DNA of 8,752 nucleotides from Pseudomonas sp. GTDB taxonomy: Bacteria > Pseudomonadota > Gammaproteobacteria > Pseudomonadales > Pseudomonadaceae. Positions 1-5,860 of this stretch are shown piece by piece (the stretch's first letter is position 1; every line of letters begins with the position of its first letter). A program made the translations under genes and the position numbers. The notes below the pieces were generated by a model. That model was given only the letters and a program-made list of their open reading frames with translations, was not told the DNA's origin and made no database searches. Location: contig SKFV01000154.1 in NCBI GenBank assembly GCA_007117785.1, positions 1-8,752 of the forward strand. Reading direction: 5' to 3'.

Positions 1-1143
1 ACCGACAAGGTGGTGACCCTGATCGAGGAATGCCGCAGCATGAAGCTGCGCATCAAGGCGCCCAACGTCAATGTCTCCGAATACAAGTTCACCGTGGATG
101 AGGCTGGTGACGTGGTCTACGGTCTGGGCGCGATCAAAGGGGTTGGCGAAGGTCCGGTAGAAACCATTGTGGAAACCCGGCAGGCCGGCGGCCCCTTCGA
201 GACCCTGTTTGATTTCTGTGCCCGGGTCGATCTCAAGCGGATCAACAAGCGGGTCATGGAAGCCCTGATCCGCAGCGGCGCCCTGGATGCACTCGGGCCT
301 TATTTCGCCACCGAGCAGGACGCCTACCTGGAGCAGATCGATCGTAACCGCGCCGCCCTGATGGCGGCGATGGAAGAGGCCATGGCCTCGGCCGAGCAAA
401 CCGCAAAAAGTGCGGACAGCGGCCATGATGACCTCTTTGCTGATTTGCTCGGCCCTTCGACGGAGCGCGATGTGTATGAAAGCTATCGTCAGGTCCGCGA
501 GTGGAGCTTTCGGGACCGGTTGCGTGGTGAGAAAGACACCCTGGGCCTGTATCTGACCGGCCACCCGATTGACGAATACGAACAGGAAGTGCGCCGTTTT
601 GCGCGGCAGCGCATTCTCGATCTCAAGCCCTCGCGTGAGAGTCAGACCATCGCCGGTCTGGTGTTCGATTTGCGGGTAATGAAAAACAAACGCGGCGACA
701 AGGTTGGCTTTGTCACTCTGGATGACCGTTCGGCGCGGATTGAAGCATCGTTGTTTGCCGAAGCCTTCCAGGCGGCACAAGCCTTGTTGCAGAAAGATGC
801 CTTGCTGGTGGTGGAAGGTGAGGTCGCGGTGGATGATTTCTCCGGCGGCTTGCGCATGCGCGCCAAGCGCGTGATGAGTCTGGAAGAGGCACGCACCAGC
901 CTGCTTGACAGCGTACGTATCAAGCTCGATAGCGAACGTCACGGGCCCGACTGTCTGCAGCGCATGGCCGGGCTGTTGAAGCAGTATCAGGGCAATTGTG
1001 CGGTCAGCATCGACCTGCAACGCCCGGATGCCAGTGCCGAGCTGCGTCTGGGGGATGACTGGCGAGTCGAGCCGGCAGATGAATTGGTGCAGCACTTGCG
1101 TGACCAGCTGGGTAAAGACTGCGTCTCTTTGCATTACAGATGA
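1..1143 (+). CDS. dnaE: DNA polymerase III alpha subunit, C-terminal part (5' end outside window)
   Basis: Catalytic subunit of the replicative DNA polymerase. The frame is open from base 1, and 380 residues plus the TGA stop are visible, corresponding to roughly the last third of a protein of about 1160-1170 residues. The PHP, palm and most of the fingers domains lie upstream of the window. Visible in order (window residue numbers): the end of the fingers region; the helix-hairpin-helix DNA-binding region at about 66-99; an internal sliding-clamp-binding motif HDDLF at 142-146; the conserved TLGLYLTGHPI segment at about 180-190; an OB-fold at about 215-290 containing TLDDRSARIE and DDFSGGL; and a C-terminal domain that binds the tau subunit in E. 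coli DnaE. Similarity to E. coli DnaE, from memory, is continuous to the end, so the 3' end looks intact. It is separated from accA by 144 bp with no classical terminator. Confidence 0.97.
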   Translation, partial: TDKVVTLIEECRSMKLRIKAPNVNVSEYKFTVDEAGDVVYGLGAIKGVGEGPVETIVETRQAGGPFETLFDFCARVDLKRINKRVMEALIRSGALDALGPYFATEQDAYLEQIDRNRAALMAAMEEAMASAEQTAKSADSGHDDLFADLLGPSTERDVYESYRQVREWSFRDRLRGEKDTLGLYLTGHPIDEYEQEVRRFARQRILDLKPSRESQTIAGLVFDLRVMKNKRGDKVGFVTLDDRSARIEASLFAEAFQAAQALLQKDALLVVEGEVAVDDFSGGLRMRAKRVMSLEEARTSLLDSVRIKLDSERHGPDCLQRMAGLLKQYQGNCAVSIDLQRPDASAELRLGDDWRVEPADELVQHLRDQLGKDCVSLHYR

Positions 1144-1177
1144 TTTTGCATTGCTGATTTGTTGCACAAGGCTAAAA

Positions 1178-1199
1178 CACTGAAGCGGTTTAATCAGTG
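1178..1199. repeat. Inverted repeat downstream of dnaE
   Basis: The arms CACTGA (1178-1183) and TCAGTG (1194-1199) are perfect reverse complements around a 10-base spacer. A 6-bp stem with a 10-nt loop is weak, and no T-run follows, so it is not a convincing intrinsic terminator for dnaE. It may be an operator half-site pair or chance. Confidence 0.3.
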
Positions 1200-1226
1200 C
1201 TACCTAAACTGGCACAGAAACCAGCA

Positions 1227-1240
1227 ATACCTTAAGGTAT
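1227..1240. repeat. Perfect 14-bp palindrome upstream of accA
   Basis: ATACCTTAAGGTAT is its own reverse complement with no spacer. It ends 47 bp before the accA start and is followed by the AT-rich stretch GGTTAATAATTTTTC. With no loop it is better viewed as a protein-binding dyad than as an RNA hairpin. Its position near a possible -10 hexamer (1244-1249) would suit an operator. No regulator can be named from sequence alone. Confidence 0.4.
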
Positions 1241-1287
1241 GGTTAATAATTTTTCAGGACGTCGGCAGACGTGGATAATGGACGCAT

Positions 1288-2244
1288 ATGAGCAGAAGCC
1301 AGAAATACTTGGAATTTGAACAGCCGATTGCCGATCTGCAGGCCAAGATCGAAGAGCTGCGATTGGTGGGAAGCGACAACTCGATCAATATCAGCGAAGA
1401 AATCAACAAGCTGCAGGAAAAGAGCACCTCGCTGACCGAGAATATCTTCAGCAGTCTCAGCAGTTGGCAGGTCGCGCAGTTGGCGCGCCATCCGCAGCGC
1501 CCCTATACCCTGGATTACATCAAACACATCTTCACCGACTTTGAAGAACTGCATGGCGACCGGCATTTTGCCGATGACGCCGCCATCGTTGGTGGTCTGG
1601 CTCGCCTGGAAGGGCGCCCGGTCATGGTGATCGGGCACCAGAAGGGGCGCGATGTCAAAGAAAAGGTGCGTCGCAATTTCGGCATGCCCAAGCCGGAAGG
1701 CTATCGCAAGGCCTGCCGTCTGATGGAAATGGCCCAGCGCTTCAAGCTGCCGATCCTGACCTTTATCGATACCCCGGGTGCCTATCCGGGCATTGACGCT
1801 GAAGAGCGTGGCCAGAGCGAAGCCATTGCCTGGAACCTGCAAGTCATGTCGCGGCTGAAAACGCCGATCATCTCCACCGTGATTGGTGAAGGCGGCTCCG
1901 GTGGTGCTCTGGCCATTGGTGTTTGTGACCGCCTGATGATGCTGCAGTACTCCACCTACTCGGTGATCTCGCCGGAAGGCTGTGCCTCGATCCTGTGGAA
2001 GAAATCGGAAAAGGCCAGCGATGCTGCCGAAGCCATGGGCATTACCGCCCCGCGCCTTAAAGAACTGGGCCTGGTGGATAATCTGATCACCGAACCCCTG
2101 GGCGGTGCGCACCGTGACCCGGCGAAAGCAGCCGAACGGATAAAGAAGCAATTGCTGACCGAGTTGGACAATCTGCAGGCCAAGTCCCCCGAAGATCTGC
2201 TCGAAAGCCGCTACAAGCGCTTGATGGCCTTCGGTATCAAGTAA
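1288..2244 (+). CDS. accA: Acetyl-CoA carboxylase carboxyltransferase subunit alpha
   Basis: AccA pairs with AccD as a cytoplasmic alpha2-beta2 carboxyltransferase that moves CO2 from carboxybiotin on AccB to acetyl-CoA, giving malonyl-CoA for fatty-acid synthesis. The protein has 318 residues, usual for the family. The N-terminal helical part (about 1-60, FEQPIADLQAKIEELRL) is typical of proteobacterial AccA. The crotonase-like core includes ELHGDRHFADDAAIVGG, GHQKGRDVKEKVRRNFGMP, DTPGAYPG (161-168) and the glycine-rich GEGGSGGALAIG (200-211), which in this fold helps form the oxyanion hole. The ATG at 1288 gives the expected N-terminus; a weak TGGA lies 5 nt upstream, and an earlier ATG at 1278 is out of frame. 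The tilS gene follows after 3 bp, so the two are probably co-transcribed. Nothing is missing or disrupted. Confidence 0.98.
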   Translation: MSRSQKYLEFEQPIADLQAKIEELRLVGSDNSINISEEINKLQEKSTSLTENIFSSLSSWQVAQLARHPQRPYTLDYIKHIFTDFEELHGDRHFADDAAIVGGLARLEGRPVMVIGHQKGRDVKEKVRRNFGMPKPEGYRKACRLMEMAQRFKLPILTFIDTPGAYPGIDAEERGQSEAIAWNLQVMSRLKTPIISTVIGEGGSGGALAIGVCDRLMMLQYSTYSVISPEGCASILWKKSEKASDAAEAMGITAPRLKELGLVDNLITEPLGGAHRDPAKAAERIKKQLLTELDNLQAKSPEDLLESRYKRLMAFGIK

Positions 2245-2247
2245 CCC

Positions 2248-3573
2248 ATGGCGACGCCGCCCTTCAGCCCCGAGGCGCTTCTGGCCGCCCTCGGGCCGGT
2301 GCGGCAGGCGCCTGCCCTCTGGCTGGGTTTCTCTGGCGGTGCCGATTCCCTGGCACTGCTGCATGCAGTGGCTGTTTTGCGGCCACAATTACCCCCGCTG
2401 CGTGCCCTTCATATTCATCATGGTTTGCACCTGGACGCCGATAGCTGGGCGACCCGATGTGCCCACGTCTGTGCTGCACTGGATGTATCTTTGCATGTTG
2501 AGCGTGTGGCGCTGACCACACAGGGCAATATTGAGCAACAAGCGCGGGATGCCCGCTACGCGGTGTTTACCCGCCTGCTGGGTGCTGGCGAGGTCATGCT
2601 GCTGGCCCATCACCGGGATGACCAGGTAGAAACCCTGGCGCTGCGCCTGCTGCGGGGTACCGGGCTGCGCGGGCTGGCTGGCATGCCGCAGCGACGCCCG
2701 CTGGGCAAGGGCGAGCTGTTCCGACCCTTGCTTGCCTATGGCCGCGCCGAGCTGCAGCACTGGTTGCGCGAGCGTAACCTGAGCTGGATTGAAGATCCGG
2801 CAAACAATGACCAGCGATTTGCCCGCAGCTGGCTGCGCCATCAGGGGCTGCCGGCATTGAGCAAACAATGGCCCCAGGCGCCGGTTAGTCTGTTGCGGGT
2901 GGCGGAGCATGCGGCGGAAGCCAATCACTTACTGGATGAGCTGGCGGCCGAGGATCTTGCCGCTGCGCAGTTCGTGTCTGATGACCCCTGGTTGCAGCCT
3001 TTCCCGGCCCTGGCATTATCAGCAGTGCAGCGCCTGAGCCCGACCCGGCAACGCAATCTGCTGCGCTACTGGTTGCTCCTCAAGGGTTGCCGCCTGCCTG
3101 ACCAGCGGCACTTGCTGGCATTGCAGGAGCAATTGGCGGCGGCCTCGGATCGTCAACCGCACTGGCAGTTGCCGGATGCCCGTTTACAGCTTGCCCGGGA
3201 CTCTGTGTGGCTGTTGCCCGTGGCAGGTATTCCTGCCGGTCTTGATGAGCCCTTGCCTGATCAGATGAACGTACACCTGGCTGCAGGTAACGGCTGGTTG
3301 CGGCAGATTAGTGAGGTCGGTGCCTTGCCATGGGTCGGCGATTGGCAAATACGTTATCGTCTGGGTGGGGAGCAGCTTCAGTTGCTCGGGCGGCCGCGCA
3401 AAGCACTTAAGGCAGTGCTGCAGGAAGCAGATGTACCCGCCTGGCTGCGCCCGGCGCTGCCCTTGCTCTATTGCGATGATCAGTTGGTCAGTGTGGCGGG
3501 GCGCTGGCACAGCGCCGACTATGCGGCGCGTATTGATGAGCTGGATTGGCAGGTGAGTTGGCGACCGGCGTAG
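2248..3573 (+). CDS. tilS: tRNA(Ile)-lysidine synthetase
   Basis: TilS uses ATP to attach lysine to C34 of the CAU-anticodon tRNA-Ile, producing lysidine, so that the tRNA reads AUA as isoleucine and is no longer charged with methionine. The protein has 441 residues (E. coli TilS about 430). An N-terminal adenylating PP-loop domain (about 20-200) carries SGGADS at 29-34, HIHHGLH, and LLAHHRDDQVETLALRLLRG. A middle helical substrate-binding domain follows (about 210-330). The C-terminal TilS domain (about 365-435) has RYRLGGE followed by the conserved pattern KAVLQEADVPAWLRPALPLLY. The ATG lies 3 bp after the accA stop with no evident ribosome binding site, suggesting translational coupling to accA. 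The stop codon is 17 bp from that of the convergent yfjD. One of its own Ile codons (3349-3351) is AUA. Confidence 0.96.
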   Translation: MATPPFSPEALLAALGPVRQAPALWLGFSGGADSLALLHAVAVLRPQLPPLRALHIHHGLHLDADSWATRCAHVCAALDVSLHVERVALTTQGNIEQQARDARYAVFTRLLGAGEVMLLAHHRDDQVETLALRLLRGTGLRGLAGMPQRRPLGKGELFRPLLAYGRAELQHWLRERNLSWIEDPANNDQRFARSWLRHQGLPALSKQWPQAPVSLLRVAEHAAEANHLLDELAAEDLAAAQFVSDDPWLQPFPALALSAVQRLSPTRQRNLLRYWLLLKGCRLPDQRHLLALQEQLAAASDRQPHWQLPDARLQLARDSVWLLPVAGIPAGLDEPLPDQMNVHLAAGNGWLRQISEVGALPWVGDWQIRYRLGGEQLQLLGRPRKALKAVLQEADVPAWLRPALPLLYCDDQLVSVAGRWHSADYAARIDELDWQVSWRPA

Positions 3574-3590
3574 CGGCGCTCATGCCTGGC

Positions 3591-4874
3591 TCAGTCGGTC
3601 TCTGGGGTCACTTTTTCCAGTGCTCGCTCCCAGATGCGCACATTCTTCACCATATTGTCTTTGGTTTGCAGGATTTCCATGCGATAAGGGCCGATGCTCA
3701 GGCATACGCTGGTTTCCGGAATATGCTCCAGGTGCTCGGTGATCAGGCCGTTGAGCGTTTTCGGGCCATCCTCGGGCAGTGTCCACTGCAGTTGGCGGTT
3801 GATGTCGCGCACCGAGGCGCCGGCATCGATGACATAGCTGCCATCAGCCTGCGGGTGCACATCCGGGCTGAGCAGCATCATGTCGGTGGTGAACTCGCCA
3901 ACAATCTCTTCCAGAATATCTTCCAGGGTCACCAGGCCGATCACGTCGCCATACTCATCAACCACAATGGCGATACGGCGCTTCTGTTTCTGGAAATTGA
4001 ACAGCTGGGTATGCAGCGGGGTACTTTCGGGAATGAAGTAGGGTTCGCGGCAGGCGGCAATCAGTCCGTCCTTGGTCAGATTGTCGCGACTCAGCAGGCG
4101 GGCAATCGAACGCATATGCACAATGCCGGTAATATTGTTGATGTCTCCCCGGTAGACGGGCAGGCGGGTGTGGTGGCAGTTGTGCAACTGGCTGAGGATG
4201 CTCGACATCTCGTCGTCAAGGTCGATGCCCACCGCTTCGTTACGCGGGATCATGATGTCATCAACGGTGATCTTTTCCAGGTCCAGAATACCCAGCAACA
4301 TGCTTTGCCGGCTGCGGGTAATGCTCAGTCCGGCCTCGCGCACCACGGTACGCAGTTCCTCGGTACTCAGCTGATCATCCCCGTTGTCGGCCGGGTCAAC
4401 ACCGAGCAGGCGTAGCAGTTGGTTACTGATGACGTTACAGACCCAAACTACCGGATAGAATGCCCGCTGCAGCAGAGTCAAAATAAGGCTGGCGGGAAAG
4501 GCAATGCGTTCCGGGCGCAAAGCAGCAAAGGTCTTGGGGGTAATCTCGCCGAAGATGAGAATCACGATGGTCAATGAAATGGTGGCGATGGCAATACCGG
4601 CATCGCCCCAGATGCGTACGGCAACGATGGTGGCCAGCGAGGCGGCAAGGATGTTGACGATGTTATTGCCGACCAGAATGGTACCCAGCAGGCGATCCGG
4701 TCGTTCAAGCAGTTTTGCCGAGCGCTTGGCAGCGCGGTGACCTTCCTTGGTCAGGTGTTTGAGCCGGTAGCGATTGAGGCTCATCATGCTGGTTTCGGAG
4801 CTGGAAAAGAACGCCGACAACACAATCAGTACCGCAAGGAAACCGAGCAGAAATTCCGTGGATGCTTCGTTCAC
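3591..4874 (-). CDS. yfjD: CNNM/CorC-type inner membrane protein with CBS domains (YfjD/CorB-like)
   Basis: A 427-residue inner-membrane protein matching E. coli YfjD (also called CorB) along its length. Order of parts: a CNNM (DUF21) membrane domain at about 5-185 with SSSET (24-28), GNNIVN (69-74) and FGEITPK (108-114), signatures of the family whose studied members export or help move Mg2+/Co2+; a CBS pair at about 205-330 including VDDIMIPR, VDEYGDVIGLVT and LEDILEEIVGEF; and a C-terminal CorC/HlyC domain at about 345-425. CBS domains usually bind adenine nucleotides and gate the transporter. The start is GTG at 4872-4874, supported by GAGG 7 nt upstream; an ATG just upstream is out of frame. 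It lies 31 bp after ypjD on the same strand, so the pair is probably one operon. Older haemolysin annotations for this family are misleading. The metal role is inferred from the family. Confidence 0.93.
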   Translation of the reverse strand: MNEASTEFLLGFLAVLIVLSAFFSSSETSMMSLNRYRLKHLTKEGHRAAKRSAKLLERPDRLLGTILVGNNIVNILAASLATIVAVRIWGDAGIAIATISLTIVILIFGEITPKTFAALRPERIAFPASLILTLLQRAFYPVVWVCNVISNQLLRLLGVDPADNGDDQLSTEELRTVVREAGLSITRSRQSMLLGILDLEKITVDDIMIPRNEAVGIDLDDEMSSILSQLHNCHHTRLPVYRGDINNITGIVHMRSIARLLSRDNLTKDGLIAACREPYFIPESTPLHTQLFNFQKQKRRIAIVVDEYGDVIGLVTLEDILEEIVGEFTTDMMLLSPDVHPQADGSYVIDAGASVRDINRQLQWTLPEDGPKTLNGLITEHLEHIPETSVCLSIGPYRMEILQTKDNMVKNVRIWERALEKVTPETD

Positions 4875-4905
4875 AGCAGCGCCTCATTGGCAGTCGACAG
4901 GGGCA

Positions 4906-5706
4906 TCAGAGTGGCAGCAGGAATTCACGAACCAGCTTGCTGCCGAAGTAGGCCAGCATAAGTAACATGAAGCCCGCCAGGGTCCAGCGAATGGCATTGC
5001 TGCCACGCCAGCCACGGAAGTGCCGGCCCCAGAGCAGAATGCTGAAGACCACCCAGGCAAGCGTTGAGAGCAAGGTCTTGTGGGCTACTTCTTGCGCCAG
5101 CATGCTATCAAGAAAGACAAAGCCTGAGGCCAGGGCCAGCGTCAGCAGTAATACGCCGCAGAGCAGAAACTGGAACAACAGGTGCTCCATGGTCTGCAGT
5201 GGCGGGAAGGTACGGATCAGGCGCGTCGGGTGCTTGTGTTTCAGTTGATAGTTCTGGATGGCCAGCAAAACCGCTTGAAAGGCCGCTATGGTAAGGATGC
5301 CGTAGGCCAGAATCGATAGCAACACATGCACCAGAAGGCCAGGTTGGCCGGCAATCACAGTCGTCGCCTGCTCGCTTTGCAGGCCGGCGAGCAGAACACT
5401 GACCAGCGCCATCGGATAGAGGCCGAGCAGCAGGGTGGTGACTGGGGCGCGCACACTGGACAGCAGGGTAAGGGCAATCACCAGCCAGGCGATCAGCGAG
5501 GCGGCATTGAAAAAGCCCAGCGCCAGCCCATGCGCGGTAAGCAGTTGCAGGTACAGGCTGACAGCATGCGGGAGCAGGGCAATCAGACCGATCCCGCGGA
5601 GCAGGTCAACCTTGAGAGGCTGACGGCTGCGCAGGCAGTAGATATGGTAGACCAAGCCCCCCAGATACAGGGCGGCGGCCAACAAGCTGGGAATAAGGGT
5701 TGTCAT
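4906..5706 (-). CDS. ypjD: CcsA/CcmC-like inner membrane protein YpjD
   Basis: A 266-residue, very hydrophobic protein with about eight predicted membrane helices, annotated in databases as a cytochrome c assembly (CcsA-like) protein. It resembles E. coli YpjD over its whole length: LLVHVLLSILAYG (about 124-136, with His127) and LLWGRHFRGWRG (about 224-235) match well. I see no tryptophan-rich haem-binding WWD motif of true cytochrome c maturation proteins, so a direct role in haem delivery is doubtful and the function is unknown. The ATG at 5704-5706 was chosen because AAGGA precedes it and the protein then begins with a membrane helix; an in-frame ATG at 5748 would add 14 polar residues with no family support. 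It is the first gene of the ypjD-yfjD pair and diverges from ffh. The same ffh/ypjD/yfjD arrangement occurs in E. coli, hinting at a link with YfjD. Confidence 0.9.
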   Translation of the reverse strand: MTTLIPSLLAAALYLGGLVYHIYCLRSRQPLKVDLLRGIGLIALLPHAVSLYLQLLTAHGLALGFFNAASLIAWLVIALTLLSSVRAPVTTLLLGLYPMALVSVLLAGLQSEQATTVIAGQPGLLVHVLLSILAYGILTIAAFQAVLLAIQNYQLKHKHPTRLIRTFPPLQTMEHLLFQFLLCGVLLLTLALASGFVFLDSMLAQEVAHKTLLSTLAWVVFSILLWGRHFRGWRGSNAIRWTLAGFMLLMLAYFGSKLVREFLLPL

Positions 5707-5760
5707 ACGTCCTTGCGCGTTACTGGCAACAAAGCCGCAGTGTGGCACAAGCGCGGCGCT

Positions 5761-5784
5761 GGATAAAGCGTCTCGCTGTTATCC
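5761..5784. repeat. Bulged inverted repeat between ypjD and ffh
   Basis: The left arm GGATAAAGCG (5761-5770) and right arm CGCTGTTATCC (5774-5784) are complementary over 10 bp with a single extra G at 5778 and a 3-base loop. It lies in the divergent intergenic region, 55 bp upstream of the ypjD start, and overlaps the probable -35 region of ffh. It could be an operator acting on one or both genes or an RNA stem. No long T-run follows on either strand, so terminator function is unlikely. Confidence 0.45.
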
Positions 5785-5805
5785 CCGAGGCCTTCACGGT
5801 ATACT
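5776..5805 (+). promoter_or_regulatory. Probable sigma-70 promoter of ffh
   Basis: The hexamer TATACT at 5800-5805 matches the -10 consensus at five of six positions and lies 55 bp before the ffh ATG. The -35 is poor: the best candidate is CTGTTA (5776-5781) at 18-bp spacing, three of six matches. Transcription would begin near 5812, placing the leader stem-loop at the very 5' end of the mRNA. Confidence 0.5.
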
Positions 5806-5818
5806 TTGCGGCTGATTC

Positions 5819-5846
5819 GCTTCCACCCCTGACGGGTGTCCGAAGC
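5819..5846 (+). promoter_or_regulatory. Leader stem-loop of ffh, next to the ribosome binding site
   Basis: GCTTC (5819-5823) pairs with GAAGC (5842-5846) and CACCC (5824-5828) pairs with GGGTG (5834-5838). This gives a 10-bp stem with a 3-nt bulge (5839-5841) and a 5-nt loop (5829-5833). It ends one base before the AAGGAG ribosome binding site (5848-5853). It could protect the 5' end or tune translation initiation; this is inference from position and pairing only. Confidence 0.45.
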
Positions 5847-5860
5847 CAAGGAGAGTTGTG

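Larger units (their letters stand above)
1144..1287 (+). promoter_or_regulatory. dnaE-accA intergenic region, probable accA promoter region
   Basis: This AT-rich 144-bp gap carries no gene. It holds two inverted repeats, listed separately. Candidate promoter elements are weak: TTGCTG (1151-1156) with TAAAAC (1173-1178) at a 16-bp spacing, or a TAATAA -10-like hexamer at 1244-1249 with no recognisable -35. I cannot say which, if any, is used. The gap, the AT-rich composition and the change of function from dnaE to accA make a promoter for accA-tilS likely, but this is inference. Confidence 0.4.

Noticed and set aside
1243..2388. Long minus-strand open frame of 381 codons opposite accA
   Set aside because: It is the mirror of the strongly coding accA frame in GC-rich DNA. 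Its product is rich in Gln, His and Gly without recognisable motifs, while accA matches its family over the full length.
2389..2928. Minus-strand frame of 179 codons opposite tilS
   Set aside because: Shadow of tilS; its composition is rich in Gln, Arg and Pro and carries no family signal.
3548..3587. Hairpin at the end of tilS (GGCA..TGAG with CTCA..TGCC)
   Set aside because: Only two 4-bp stems separated by a bulge around a loop longer than 20 bases, with no T-run; easily due to chance.
3546..4415. Plus-strand open frame of 289 codons opposite yfjD
   Set aside because: It overlaps the end of tilS and mirrors yfjD, which has clear CNNM, CBS and CorC domains. No ribosome binding site or motif supports it.
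5707..5748. Longer ypjD start at the ATG ending at 5748
   Set aside because: It would add 14 polar residues before the first membrane helix. The ATG at 5704-5706 has AAGGA just upstream and gives the family-like N-terminus.
5858..5860. GTG start of ffh directly before the ATG
   Set aside because: The spacing from AAGGAG favours the ATG at 5861 and the family begins MF(D/E)NLTDRLS; a single extra Met is not expected.
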